Origin: Mucilaginibacter pedocola
Lineage (GTDB): Bacteria; Bacteroidota; Bacteroidia; Sphingobacteriales; Sphingobacteriaceae
Direction: 5' to 3'
Assembly: GCF_002013915.1 (NCBI RefSeq)
Contig: NZ_MBTF01000034.1
Span: 248,001-312,000 of the forward strand
Length of the DNA: 64,000 bases
Shown here: positions 43,537-52,647 of the stretch, piece after piece
Position numbering within the stretch: the stretch's first letter is position 1
How the letters are laid out: the number at the start of each line of letters is the position of its first letter
The notes under the pieces: generated by a model
Database searches by the model: none
What the model saw: the letters and a program-made list of their open reading frames with translations, nothing else
Told to the model about the DNA's origin: nothing
Program-made: the position numbers and the translations under genes

Positions 43537-44637
43537 ATGAACCACTACACCAAGCTGCCTGCTGTATTGTTGTTAGCCGATGGCACCGTATTTTACGGTA
43601 AAGCCGCCGGAAAAATAGGTACCACCACCGGCGAGATCTGCTTTAACACCGGCATGACCGGCTACCAGGAAATTTTTACCGACCCATCGTACTTCGGGCA
43701 AATTATGGTTGCTACCAATGCGCACATTGGCAACTACGGCATCAGCAACGAGGAAGTAGAATCGGGCCAGATACAGATAGCAGGCCTGGTTTGCAAAAAC
43801 TATAACATTGCCTACAGCCGCAAACAGGCAGATGAATCGATACAGGATTACTTTCAGCACCAAAATATAGTGGGTATATCTGATGTAGATACCCGTCAGT
43901 TGGTGCGCCACATACGCGACAAAGGCGCCATGAACGCCATCATCTCCTCAGAAATACTTGACCTTGATGAGCTGAAAGCCAAATTGGCCGAAGCACCTGA
44001 TATGGATGGTCTGGAGTTATCATCGCAGGTATCTACCAAAGAAACTTACACTTTCGGCAGCGAAGATGCTACCTACCGTGTGGCTGTGCTTGACCTGGGT
44101 GTAAAGAAAAACATCCTGCGTAACTTTGACGACCGCGATGTTTATGCAAAAGTTTACCCCGCCAAAACCACCTTTGCCGAAATGGAGAAGGATTTTGCGC
44201 CATCGGGTTACTTCATCTCTAACGGTCCCGGCGATCCATCGGCCATGCCCTACGCTATTGCAACCGTTAAAGAAATTTTAGGTGCCGATAAACCTTTGTT
44301 CGGTATTTGCCTTGGCCACCAGTTATTGGCTTTGGCTAATGATATCCCAACCAAAAAAATGCACAACGGCCACCGCGGACTGAACCACCCGGTGAAGAAC
44401 GTTATTATCAACCATTGCGAGGTTACCTCACAAAACCATGGTTTTGGTGTAGTGCCTGAGGCTGTGCGCGCTTCTGACAAAGTAGAGATCACTCACGTAA
44501 ACCTTAACGACCAATCGATAGAAGGCATCCGCGTGAAAGATAAAAAAGCATTCTCGGTACAATACCACCCCGAATCATCTCCCGGCCCGCACGATAGCAG
44601 GTACCTGTTTGATGACTTTATTAATTTGATGAAATAG
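43537..44637 (+). CDS. carA: Carbamoyl-phosphate synthase small subunit (glutaminase)
   Basis: Hydrolyses glutamine and channels ammonia to CarB to make carbamoyl phosphate for pyrimidines and arginine. 366 residues: N-terminal CPSase small-chain domain and C-terminal class I glutamine amidotransferase with Cys258 in GICLGHQ and the His/Glu pair in YHPESSPGPHD. carB is not next to it: the following gene is on the other strand, and a terminator follows immediately. An inverted repeat on its promoter suggests control. Confidence 0.97.
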   Translation: MNHYTKLPAVLLLADGTVFYGKAAGKIGTTTGEICFNTGMTGYQEIFTDPSYFGQIMVATNAHIGNYGISNEEVESGQIQIAGLVCKNYNIAYSRKQADESIQDYFQHQNIVGISDVDTRQLVRHIRDKGAMNAIISSEILDLDELKAKLAEAPDMDGLELSSQVSTKETYTFGSEDATYRVAVLDLGVKKNILRNFDDRDVYAKVYPAKTTFAEMEKDFAPSGYFISNGPGDPSAMPYAIATVKEILGADKPLFGICLGHQLLALANDIPTKKMHNGHRGLNHPVKNVIINHCEVTSQNHGFGVVPEAVRASDKVEITHVNLNDQSIEGIRVKDKKAFSVQYHPESSPGPHDSRYLFDDFINLMK

Positions 44638-44699
44638 TTTTTGGTGATTACACCGATTAGGGACGATTCCACCGATTAGAATTGATTCCATAGATAAAC

Positions 44700-44733
44700 G
44701 CCTCTCAAATGATAAACTTGAGAGGCTTTTTTA
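44700..44733 (+). terminator. Rho-independent terminator of carA
   Basis: GCCTCTCAA and TTGAGAGGC arms with a nine-base loop, followed by TTTTTT; about 62 bases after the carA stop. Confidence 0.88.
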
Positions 44734-44737
44734 TGGG

Positions 44738-45298
44738 TTATTGTTCCCCCTTCAGGGGGTTAGGGGGCAAATAATACGCCGGTATTGGCAGCGCCTTGCT
44801 TTCTACATCCCAAATAATACAGCTTACCTTCCAGCCTTTAGGTGTTTTTATGAGTTGAAAGCTGTTCACGCCACGCTCGGCAATACTATCGCGAGTATTT
44901 AAATAGGTATTGTAAGTACTTATACGATGGGCTATTTTACCGAACTGTTCCGTCTTGCCATAGGCTTCCTCCTCGTAAAACATCTCGATATGGTTGGTAG
45001 TTATAAAACTGCTATATAGTTCTTTAAACTTTGGCAACGTAAAGATTTCGAGCGTCCCCGTACGGAAATTTATCATTTGCGCCTCGGGTATAAAGTAATT
45101 GCCCACCTCATCAAACCTTGGTTTTTCGCCCTTTTTAAAACTGATGACAGCGTAAGCATCATGCACAGCTTTTGTAATGGCGCTATCATCGGGCACCGTG
45201 TATGTTGTCGTTGAGGCGGCTGTATCAACTTTCTTTTCGGGAGTTTGGCAGGCGGCTATAGCCATAGCCAGGGCAGCAATTACTACAAAGTTTTTCAT
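44738..45298 (-). CDS. Hypothetical lipoprotein with NTF2/SnoaL-like features, C-terminus written by a repeat
   Basis: 186 residues from 45298 (MKNFVVIAALAMAIAACQTP), chosen because this gives a clean lipobox ending at Cys17. The mature part (PRFDEVGNYFIPEAQMINFR; WKVSCIIWDVES) resembles small NTF2-like proteins of unknown role. The final nine residues, PPNPLKGEQ, come from the intergenic CCCCCTTCAGGGGG repeat at 44745-44767. Confidence 0.75.
   Translation of the reverse strand: MKNFVVIAALAMAIAACQTPEKKVDTAASTTTYTVPDDSAITKAVHDAYAVISFKKGEKPRFDEVGNYFIPEAQMINFRTGTLEIFTLPKFKELYSSFITTNHIEMFYEEEAYGKTEQFGKIAHRISTYNTYLNTRDSIAERGVNSFQLIKTPKGWKVSCIIWDVESKALPIPAYYLPPNPLKGEQ
44745..44767. repeat. CCCCCTTCAGGGGGTTAGGGGG repeat, copy 2
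   Basis: A C5/G5 hairpin with an extra G-rich tail. It overlaps the 3' end of the lipoprotein gene. Related to 11451, 62591 and 62645. Confidence 0.75.
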
Positions 45299-45353
45299 AA
45301 TGTGATTATGTGGTTTAGGCGAATATATTGATTTTGAATCATTTCTCAACATC

Positions 45354-45447
45354 GTAGAGACGCGGCACCTCGCATCGCTGGATTTATCAAATCCATGAAT
45401 CCCATTTCTACAACACTTATATCATACGCGAAGTATCGCGTCTCTAC
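45354..45447. repeat. GTAGAGACGCG inverted-repeat element
   Basis: GTAGAGACGCGGCACCTCGC on the left pairs with GCGAAGTATCGCGTCTCTAC on the right (perfect for the outer 11 bases). A fragment, TGTAGAGGCGCAAGATATTG, is at 45964. The rest of the 45299-45622 gap shows nothing further. Confidence 0.7.
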
Positions 45448-45622
45448 ATGCATAAAAATATTTCATTATTTTTATTTGGATTTATTCTAAATAAGGTTTT
45501 ACTTTGTCAACGTTGAGCCGATAAACACGGCGATAAAAATCTTAAGCCCTGTTCTATGGCAAGTATTGATTGGTGCGATACTTTGCCGGTAGAGCAGGCA
45601 CAAATTTTTTAACTATCTACCT

Positions 45623-45955
45623 ATGTGCGACGCAAAAGTTCTTAGCCAACGAGGCCTAACGGTGATCAGCCGCTGCTCGGAATGCCGTTGTGTTTTCATC
45701 TGGAACCACAACCTTATCCTCAGTTTTTCGCCCGAGCAGTTTATGCAGTTTAAGGATTTTGCCAATGACCTGGATTTCACCGGGCACTCATTCCCCTTCC
45801 CCGACGGGCAGGAACGTATGGTGATGCGCACGCCAACAAATGATATTCAGTTTACTTTTACAACTGATGAGTGGGACGATTTTCATGCAGCTATGGACGA
45901 AGCCGCCTACATGCAGGAGGTGTACTCGCTGATGGACAGCCCACGAATAAGGTAA
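45623..45955 (+). CDS. Hypothetical small protein (DUF6686-like)
   Basis: 110 residues, soluble, no signal peptide. It has an N-terminal Cys (MCD) and a CSEC pair at about residues 18-21 that could bind a metal, then LILSFSPEQFMQFKDFANDL, and an acidic helix toward the end (DEWDDFHAAMDEAAY). The arrangement resembles a small uncharacterised Bacteroidota family; I am moderately sure of the family name and know no function. Confidence 0.6.
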   Translation: MCDAKVLSQRGLTVISRCSECRCVFIWNHNLILSFSPEQFMQFKDFANDLDFTGHSFPFPDGQERMVMRTPTNDIQFTFTTDEWDDFHAAMDEAAYMQEVYSLMDSPRIR

Positions 45956-46080
45956 ACCTCAAATGTAGAGGCGCAAGATATTGCATCTTAAAATATTCTC
46001 TTCCGCGCAAAGGCACAATGAAGCAAACAATTCATGGAGCGAAACAAAGCTGATTTGCTGCCTTTGCATGGAAGTTATTT

Positions 46081-46314
46081 GAGTGAACACGAATTTCACG
46101 AATAAGGCGAATTTCACAAATTTTTAAAGCGCACCAAGATTCTAAGCAGAATCGCCTTATTAAGATCAAAGCTCCCTTTTTATAAACTCATTAGACATTT
46201 TGCAAAGCTCTGTGCTTCTCTGTGCAACCTCCGTGCCCTCTGTGGTAAAATTCACCACCACACCATCCCAAATTTGTGAAATTCGAATCAATTAGTGTAA
46301 TTCGTGTTCATTCA
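46081..46314. repeat. GTGAACACGAAT-family element with about 40-bp terminal inverted repeats
   Basis: The left arm GTGAACACGAATTTCACGAA continues to GGCGAATTTCACAAATTT near 46122. The right arm from 46271 (AATTTGTGAAATTCGAATCA to TTCGTGTTCATTCA) is its imperfect complement. The interior includes a TGTGCTTCTCTGTGCAACCT stretch. It accounts for most of the 45956-46328 gap. Confidence 0.75.
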
Positions 46315-46328
46315 AATAGCATTTAATT

Positions 46329-47180
46329 ATGAAGGACATCCCGGTACATCGAATGCAGGACAGGTGCAATATTGGCCTGGAGATAAAGCATTTTACGCCG
46401 GGATCGCAGCCCAAAGAAGTGGAAACGCTTGGCGTTCACCGCGATGATCATTACCTGTTCTTCATACTGAGGAATGGTAGTGCTTCACTGATGGTTGATT
46501 TTAACGAGGTACACTTTGCCGAAAGCTCTTTGTACTACCTCCTCCCGGGCCAGGTGCACCAACCTACGCGCTACAACATGGGCGATGGCTGGTTTGTGGC
46601 GGTAGACGCCCCTTTAATACCTCCCGATTACCGCATGGTTTTTGAAGGGCAACTGCGGCTACAACAACTCTATCAGCTAAACCCGCAGCAACTGGAGGAG
46701 TGCCATAATGTGCTTACCCTGCTGGAGAATAAATACAATAGTAACGAGGATGATGCCTTTTACCTGCCGGTGATACACTCGCTGCTGCAATCGTTTCTGG
46801 GGATGGTAGCCACATGCTATTGCAACGCTATACACGGCAGCAGGCAGCTACTGCGCCCTGCCCAGCTTTCGCAGCAGTTTAAAAAGCTGCTTACCGAAAA
46901 TATGCGCACCCTGAAAAGCCCATCAGGTTACGCCATCAAACTTAATGTATCCGAATCGTACCTTAACGAGGCGCTCAAAAAAACTACCGGGCTATCTGTA
47001 AGTTACTGGATAATGCAGGAAGTAGTACTGGAAGCCAAGCGTTTACTCTACTACAGCGAATTGAACACCAAGCAGATTGCGCACAACTTGGGGTATGACG
47101 ACCATACCTATTTCTCGCGGTTATTTAAGCGTGTGGCAGGCAGCACGCCATTGGAATTTCGCAGGCACTACCGTAAATAG
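46329..47180 (+). CDS. AraC family transcriptional regulator
   Basis: 283 residues. The N-terminal cupin-like sensor has GSASLMVDFNEVHFAESSLY and LLPGQVHQPTRY; the C-terminal helix-turn-helix pair shows YAIKLNVSESYLNEALKKTT and NTKQIAHNLGYDDHTYFSRL, the family signature. It is followed after 79 bases, on the same strand, by a siderophore-interacting flavoprotein, a pairing that suggests regulation by an iron- or siderophore-related signal. Confidence 0.9.
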   Translation: MKDIPVHRMQDRCNIGLEIKHFTPGSQPKEVETLGVHRDDHYLFFILRNGSASLMVDFNEVHFAESSLYYLLPGQVHQPTRYNMGDGWFVAVDAPLIPPDYRMVFEGQLRLQQLYQLNPQQLEECHNVLTLLENKYNSNEDDAFYLPVIHSLLQSFLGMVATCYCNAIHGSRQLLRPAQLSQQFKKLLTENMRTLKSPSGYAIKLNVSESYLNEALKKTTGLSVSYWIMQEVVLEAKRLLYYSELNTKQIAHNLGYDDHTYFSRLFKRVAGSTPLEFRRHYRK

Positions 47181-47259
47181 TCCAATCATTACCCCAAAGC
47201 AGCCATTGCTTTGACAGCGCCCCCGGCATAACTTCGTGGTATTAAAAATATCATACCTT

Positions 47260-47973
47260 ATGCAAACATCAACCCTACATAAATTAAAGGCCCGTGCCGC
47301 CCGCCTGCTCGAAAACAGGATGCTGCAAAGCGGCCGCGTGTTGGAGGTGCGCCACTGGGAGCCAGCCACCATGGTGGAGATAGACCTGCACCTCCCCTAT
47401 GCCGACGTACAAAACTGGCAGGAAATACCTTATATAAAATTTAAGGTAGATGAATTTACTTACCGCGATTATACCCCCAGCGGCTGGGATGCCGAAACCA
47501 AAACCTGCACCATATATGTGGATGCAGCGCACAAAGGCCCCGGCAGCCATTGGGCAACCTCGCTGAAGAAAGACGACGCGGTAAACTACTTAAAAGTAGG
47601 CACCACCCGCCAATCGCCCGAAGGCACATCGGCCATTATTGCCCTGGGCGATGAAAGCAGCATGGGCCACATGCTTGCCCTGCAGCAAATGGTATTGCCG
47701 CGCGCCCGTTTTTCAGGAGCGGTTCTTATCGGCAACCCCGAGCATCGCAAGCAGTTTGAGGAGTATTTTTGGTCGCCCCTGCAACCGATAGAGCGTAGCG
47801 ATGTTTACGGCCACCACAGCATGATACAGTGGGTAATACAACAACACTACGATATTGCACATACCGTATTTTACCTTGCGGGCAATAACATTATGGTGAA
47901 CGAAGTACGCAAACTGTTGAAGCAATTGGGCTACCCTTCATCGCAAATTAAAACACAGGGATTTTGGGGGTAA
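47260..47973 (+). CDS. Siderophore-interacting protein (FAD-binding ferric-siderophore reductase family)
   Basis: Cytosolic flavoprotein probably releasing iron from imported ferric siderophores with NAD(P)H. 237 residues from the ATG at 47260; a GTG at 47236 is in frame but less likely. FAD-binding region YRDYTPSGWDAETKTCTIYV, NAD-domain IIALGDESSMGHMLALQQ, and the C-terminal VFYLAGNNIMVNEVRKLLK fit the SIP family. Downstream of the AraC gene at 46329. Confidence 0.88.
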   Translation: MQTSTLHKLKARAARLLENRMLQSGRVLEVRHWEPATMVEIDLHLPYADVQNWQEIPYIKFKVDEFTYRDYTPSGWDAETKTCTIYVDAAHKGPGSHWATSLKKDDAVNYLKVGTTRQSPEGTSAIIALGDESSMGHMLALQQMVLPRARFSGAVLIGNPEHRKQFEEYFWSPLQPIERSDVYGHHSMIQWVIQQHYDIAHTVFYLAGNNIMVNEVRKLLKQLGYPSSQIKTQGFWG

Positions 47974-48030
47974 GTTCAAATAACCACAGAGCTCACAAAG
48001 TTTTACATAAAGAGGCACAAAAAAGAAATT

Positions 48031-48060
48031 TATCACGCAAAGACGCCAAGCCGCAAAGAG
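48031..48060. repeat. CTTTGCG-type short repeat, copy 2 (reverse orientation)
   Basis: TATCACGCAAAGACGCCAAG followed by CCGCAAAGAG, complementary to the unit at 28243. Confidence 0.6.
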
Positions 48061-48084
48061 TTTTCCGAGCAGCCTGGCGTTTTT

Positions 48085-48197
48085 GAGTTAACACGAATTC
48101 CACGAATTAATTTGAATTTTTCAAATCACAATGGCTATCAATGCTCTCAAAATAATTAGTGAAATTCGATACAATTCGTAAAAATTAGCGTTAACTC
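48085..48197. repeat. GTTAACACGAAT-family inverted-repeat element
   Basis: Begins GAGTTAACACGAATTCCACG and ends AAAATTAGCGTTAACTC; the ends are perfect complements for 8 bases and imperfect beyond. With the unit at 48031 it makes up the recognisable content of the 47974-48425 gap. Confidence 0.75.
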
Positions 48198-48425
48198 AAT
48201 ATAAGCTCTCTGCTTTTCTAACTGTGAATTCCGTGGTAAAATATCCGCTCACCGATTCAAAAACCTCCACTCACCGACAACCGCGCCATTCACCGATACC
48301 CGCCCCCCTGTTGGTTGCCGCTAAAAATCCATTCACCGACGTTTTGCCTCACTTCACCTAATAACGTTACCCCTTTTTTGCGTGCTGATGCACCTTTGTA
48401 TTGTAAAACAACACAAAACATCATC

Positions 48426-48518
48426 ATGACAACTCAACTTACCATCCCTTCGCTTTACTCCATCATGGCACTTGTAGTAGCCGTGGTTATCATCAGCGTA
48501 GGCTGCCTGGCCTGCTAA
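48426..48518 (+). CDS. Possible single-pass membrane microprotein
   Basis: A 30-residue frame, ATG at 48426: MTTQLTIPSLYS, then a hydrophobic stretch IMALVVAVVIISVGC, ending LAC. It could be one membrane helix with two C-terminal cysteines. A longer frame from 48315 lacks credible start context. No homologue is known to me; it is reported because the start and hydrophobic profile are clean. Confidence 0.35.
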   Translation: MTTQLTIPSLYSIMALVVAVVIISVGCLAC

Positions 48519-48669
48519 CAAATACCTCCATCATATATCCGGATGCATTGGCCCGTAAGCCGAAACATCCGGCAGAATTTCTCCCTCGCCGGGCCTTATC
48601 AACCAACACCCCCCCACCGTCGCTGCAAACTGGCAGGCATATTGCTCCCAATAGTTAAAATAGCTATCA

Positions 48670-48882
48670 ATGAAAAAGGGAGATACTGTACACTGGCAAT
48701 GGGGAGCCAACGAAGCCGAAGGCAAAATAGAAAAGAAACACACCTCAACCGTTACCAAAACCATCAAAGGCAGTAAGGTTAAGCGCAAGGCAAGTGCCGA
48801 TGAGCCTGCGTACGAAATAAAGCAGGAAGATGGCGGCAAAGTGCTAAAATCTGAAAGCGAATTGAAGAAGGGCGGCAAGTAG
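48670..48882 (+). CDS. DUF2945 (HVA1/TUDOR-like) domain protein
   Basis: 70 residues, basic, soluble. MKKGDTVHWQWGANEAEGKI at the start and VKRKASADEPAYEIKQEDGG later fit the small hypervirulence-associated TUDOR domain family found in many bacteria. The function is unknown. Single gene before the ABC exporter. Confidence 0.8.
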   Translation: MKKGDTVHWQWGANEAEGKIEKKHTSTVTKTIKGSKVKRKASADEPAYEIKQEDGGKVLKSESELKKGGK

Positions 48883-48966
48883 TTCAATTTAAAACTCTAA
48901 TTAAATTCTAATCCTTAAACGCAAAGGTTGTATGCAAATAAATTATTGCATTGCTATATTTACCCA

Positions 48967-49734
48967 ATGGCACAACAACCAATTATCACGGTTAACAATC
49001 TCACCAAAAACTATGGCGACTTTGCCGCAGTAAAAGGCATTAGTTTTGAGGTATTTGAGGGCGAAATATTCGGCCTGCTCGGCCCCAACGGCGCAGGCAA
49101 AACCACCACGCTGGAAATCATAGAAACCCTGCGCGACAAAACATCAGGCGATGTTATTGTAGGCGGATACTCAGTAGAAACCCATGCCGATAATATTAAA
49201 AAGATAATTGGTGTGCAACTACAGGCAGCGGGATATTACCCAAACCTCAACCTGTCTGAACTCATCGTACTTTTTTGCGGGCTTTACGGTATTGACAAAA
49301 GCCCCATGGAAATGCTGGAAAAAGTAGCGCTTACCGATAAGGCCAAATCGAAATACAAGGAACTCTCTGGCGGGCAAAAACAGCGTTTCTCTATTGCCAC
49401 TACGCTGATAAACGACCCTAAAATTATTTTTTTAGACGAACCAACCACCGGCCTTGATCCGCAGGCCCGCCGCAACCTTTGGGACCTGATACGTGAGATT
49501 CGTGACAATGGCACTACGGTAGTGATAACCACGCACTATATGGACGAAGCCGAAGTACTGTGCGACCGCGTGGCCTTTGTTGACGGCGGCCATATTGTAG
49601 GCGACATTGACACCCCTGACCATTTTATTGACACCTTAGTTGCAAGTGGTTTTGAACGCGAAAAGAAAACCAAAGGCGCCAACCTGGAAGATGTTTTTAT
49701 ACACCTAACCGGAAAAGAATGGCGGGAAGGATAG
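48967..49734 (+). CDS. ABC transporter ATP-binding protein (ABC-2/drug-exporter type)
   Basis: 255 residues from the ATG at 48967 (MAQQPIITVNNLTKNYGDF); an upstream in-frame start adds 13 residues without family support. Walker A GPNGAGKTT, signature LSGGQKQR, Walker B IIFLDEPTTGLDPQAR and switch His in VVITTHYMDEAE are all present. It powers the permease encoded 88 bases downstream; the gap holds a short GTGGGCGG-type stretch. Substrate unknown. Confidence 0.95.
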   Translation: MAQQPIITVNNLTKNYGDFAAVKGISFEVFEGEIFGLLGPNGAGKTTTLEIIETLRDKTSGDVIVGGYSVETHADNIKKIIGVQLQAAGYYPNLNLSELIVLFCGLYGIDKSPMEMLEKVALTDKAKSKYKELSGGQKQRFSIATTLINDPKIIFLDEPTTGLDPQARRNLWDLIREIRDNGTTVVITTHYMDEAEVLCDRVAFVDGGHIVGDIDTPDHFIDTLVASGFEREKKTKGANLEDVFIHLTGKEWREG

Positions 49735-49822
49735 TTAGCAGCTTGCAGTGGGCGGTTTACGGTTAGCAACCAAACGGCCAACAAACAATCCCCTACTAAT
49801 GAACTATTGAACCAATAAACAA

Positions 49823-50965
49823 ATGAACCATTACAGCAACACCAGTGCTACGCTGGCCATAGCCAAGGCCAGTTTCCGGTCAATACTCCGCAGTCCCTCG
49901 GCGGTTGTTTTTAGTTTAGCTTTCCCGCTGATATTTATTATTGTGTTTGCCAATATTGGCGAAAAGAGCGTAACAGTGGATGTAGGCATAGCCAAAGGAT
50001 GCGATACGGTTGGCCCGGTTTATAAGGCACTAAAAAAGGTAAGCATGCTAAACCTGGTGACCGACGAAACAGAAGCAGAGATGAATGCCGAACTTTCAAA
50101 GGGCTCTATGGATGCAATTTTGAATATTCAAAAAAATGGCAACGGCTGGGTAATGCAACCCCCACTTTCTGCCCTGCCGAACCGAGTGCCATACACCGTT
50201 AATGTACAATACACCAAAGCATCTGCAAAAGGAGCTATATTGAAATCGGTGCTTACCAATATACTTGATGACATAAACGACGTTTTCAGGAAAGGCATTA
50301 AAGCCGAACAAGCCCCCGTACTGGCTGCCGTGAAGGAAACCACCATAGCCGGCCGTGAGTATAAATACATCGATTTTATTTTACCCGGGCAGCTGGGTTT
50401 TTCGCTACTCAGCAGCGGGGTGTTTGGTACGGCATTCGTGTTTATCAGCCTAAGGCTTACGCTGGTTATCAAACGTTTTTTTGCTACGCCGGTTAAACGT
50501 TACAGTATTATACTGGGTGAGGCGCTGGCCAGGATAACCTTCTCGTTACTGGGGGCGCTTTTTATATTATTAGTGGGTCACTTCGGCTTTGGCTTTACGC
50601 TGGTGCACGGGGTATTTACGGTTATCAATATGCTCATCCTATCGGCAATAGGCCTTATTATTTTTATGGGCTTTGGTTTTACGGTATCGGGCATAGCCAA
50701 AAACGAAAGCACGGTGCCGCCGCTATCTAACATAATCACGCTGCCGCAGTTCCTGTTATCGGGTACCTTTTTCTCGGTAACGGCATTCCCAAAATGGCTG
50801 CAGTACATAAGTAATGCACTACCGCTAACCCACCTTAATAATGCGATGCGTAAAGTAGCTTTTGAAGGCGCCGGGCTTGGCGATATTACGCATCAGCTTT
50901 TTATACTGATGATATGGGGTATAATTGTTTACGCCGTGGCTGTGAAAACGTTCAAGTGGGAGTAG
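49823..50965 (+). CDS. ABC-2 type transporter permease
   Basis: 380 residues: one N-terminal membrane helix (about 30-50), a large extracytoplasmic domain (about 50-175), then five or six C-terminal helices with LPGQLGFSLLSSGVFGTAFV and PLSNIITLPQFLLSGTFFS, typical of ABC-2 exporters of the DrrB/YhgE style. Partner of the ATPase upstream. Likely exports a lipid or hydrophobic compound; the substrate cannot be read from sequence. Confidence 0.9.
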   Translation: MNHYSNTSATLAIAKASFRSILRSPSAVVFSLAFPLIFIIVFANIGEKSVTVDVGIAKGCDTVGPVYKALKKVSMLNLVTDETEAEMNAELSKGSMDAILNIQKNGNGWVMQPPLSALPNRVPYTVNVQYTKASAKGAILKSVLTNILDDINDVFRKGIKAEQAPVLAAVKETTIAGREYKYIDFILPGQLGFSLLSSGVFGTAFVFISLRLTLVIKRFFATPVKRYSIILGEALARITFSLLGALFILLVGHFGFGFTLVHGVFTVINMLILSAIGLIIFMGFGFTVSGIAKNESTVPPLSNIITLPQFLLSGTFFSVTAFPKWLQYISNALPLTHLNNAMRKVAFEGAGLGDITHQLFILMIWGIIVYAVAVKTFKWE

Positions 50966-50986
50966 AATATAGTAGCGATAAAAGTA

Positions 50987-51634
50987 TTAGTCTTTTATCT
51001 TTATCAGGCATTTTTTGCTTTTCCTGTTCTCCTCCGGCTGCTCTAAAAATGATTTAATATAATCTATACGAGCTGAGCTAAATGTACTTCCTAATATAGG
51101 TTCGGCCTCGTTGATACTGTATACTTTGTCGCCAATTTGAAAATTGAACTTATAGGACGATTTCTTAAGTTCTTTCATAGAGATATCGGCGCGGGAAATA
51201 TCAAACCTGAATGGCATTGTAAAAGTTTGCTCAACAGGGCGCCCATTTTGGATCGCCGGTTTCCAAAACGGTGCAGCGGCTACAGTAGCTAAAATATTTT
51301 TCTCGAACCCGGTACCGCTTTCACTTAGGGCTTGTATATTTTTCAGCCTGCCATCTTTTTGCACGGTAAAACTTATAACTATACGGCCTTTAAAGCCAAA
51401 CAAGTTCACTAATTCGGGTGTGGTTGTTTTACCGGCTACAAATTCAACAAAGGCATTGTCATAAGTTCCAAAACTTGCCTGCTGTTCTACAAACACCTGC
51501 GAATTTGTGGCTTCGAGTGCGAGCGTCGCGCTGTCTTTTTTAACTTCAGGATTTTCGGGAATATTGGGCACCTCCTGCGCAAATAAACTACAAGAGATTA
51601 ACAAAAAGGATAAGGTTAGGAAAGCTAATTTCAT
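50987..51634 (-). CDS. TonB C-terminal domain protein, exported
   Basis: 215 residues with a signal peptide (MKLAFLTLSFLLISCSLFA). The central part is a TonB C-terminal domain: GRIVISFTVQKDGRLKNIQA and PFWKPAIQNGRPVEQTFTMP. There is no N-terminal Pro-rich linker, and a Cys at residue 15 may be lipidated. Such domains serve in energy transfer to outer-membrane receptors or as stand-alone periplasmic parts. Convergent with the ABC permease. Confidence 0.8.
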   Translation of the reverse strand: MKLAFLTLSFLLISCSLFAQEVPNIPENPEVKKDSATLALEATNSQVFVEQQASFGTYDNAFVEFVAGKTTTPELVNLFGFKGRIVISFTVQKDGRLKNIQALSESGTGFEKNILATVAAAPFWKPAIQNGRPVEQTFTMPFRFDISRADISMKELKKSSYKFNFQIGDKVYSINEAEPILGSTFSSARIDYIKSFLEQPEENRKSKKCLIKIKD

Positions 51635-51779
51635 ACAACTAAGGTAACATAATAAAATTATTAGTCCATGTTCAACAGCGCTGCAAAGGCTTTAATATTA
51701 ACAACAACAACGCTTTGCGAATTAACATTAACTTAACATTAAGCTTTTAAAACTTAACATCATGGTAATATTGTGGTAA

Positions 51780-51787
51780 TATATTTG
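51780..51787 (+). promoter_or_regulatory. Probable -7 box (TATATTTG) of the DUF2490 gene
   Basis: A TAnnTTTG match 21 bases before the ATG at 51808, preceded by an AT-rich TTAACATTAACTTAACATTA stretch. Confidence 0.5.
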
Positions 51788-51807
51788 CTGCAATAATTTA
51801 ACAAACC

Positions 51808-52542
51808 ATGTTTAAGCCCCTTGCTGCAATAGCAACTCTCACATTAATATTAACATTATCTTCATTAAAAGTTAACGCACAGGATAGCAAACTGGGTACC
51901 TGGGGCATAGTTACCATAGTAATGCCCGGCGATAGTGTACACCACTGGGGAGGCTATACCGAGTTTCAAACCCGTACTAACGGCCCCTTCAGCCAGTTTC
52001 AGTACTACGAGGCCAAGGGCGGTGTAAGTTATAATATCGACCAAAACTTTGTGGCTTTGGTAGGTACCGGTACTTACCACACCTTTGATTACCGCGACGT
52101 AGGCGCCGGCGCTACAGTGAACGAAACCCGTTTTTGGGAACAGATGACCATTAGCCAATACCTTAGCCGCTTAAAATTTGAGCACCGCTACCGTGCCGAG
52201 CAACGTATTGTGAACGATGCCTACCGAAACCGCTTCCGTTACCGCTTAAACATGTTTATTCCGCTCAATAACAAAAAAATCATACCCAAAACATGGTTCA
52301 TTTCGGTGTTCGATGAGATATTTGTTAATAATAAAGCCCCAAATTTCGAGCGAAATCGTTTTTCTACTGCATTAGGGTACCAGTTCGATAAGAAATGGAT
52401 AGCACAAGTGGGCTGGTTGAACCAAACTAACTTTACGGCAAGCACCAGTAGCGGTAAAAATAATATTATGCTAATGTTAATGTATCGTATAAACCGCAAA
52501 AACAGCCAGCAAAGAGAGCATTTACCTACTACAACCGATTAA
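51808..52542 (+). CDS. DUF2490 family protein, exported outer-membrane barrel-like
   Basis: 244 residues with a signal peptide (ending about VNAQ). The rest has an alternating beta pattern with aromatic girdles (FSQFQYYEAKGGVSYNI; RLKFEHRYRAEQRIV), resembling the putative outer-membrane DUF2490 family. Function unknown. Followed after 105 bases by eno. Confidence 0.8.
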   Translation: MFKPLAAIATLTLILTLSSLKVNAQDSKLGTWGIVTIVMPGDSVHHWGGYTEFQTRTNGPFSQFQYYEAKGGVSYNIDQNFVALVGTGTYHTFDYRDVGAGATVNETRFWEQMTISQYLSRLKFEHRYRAEQRIVNDAYRNRFRYRLNMFIPLNNKKIIPKTWFISVFDEIFVNNKAPNFERNRFSTALGYQFDKKWIAQVGWLNQTNFTASTSSGKNNIMLMLMYRINRKNSQQREHLPTTTD

Positions 52543-52647
52543 TAATCATTACAAATTCAAAATTAACGTTGCTATTTGCTGTATTTGCGCTTAACTTAGC
52601 CGACCAAACAGGTATAGTAAATTCCAAAAATCAGACAACAATAAACT

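Noticed and set aside
45964..45988. Possible CRISPR-like repeat run with neighbouring GTAGAGACGC and GTGAACACGAAT words
   Set aside because: Units differ in sequence and spacing; no regular spacer-repeat alternation anywhere in the window.
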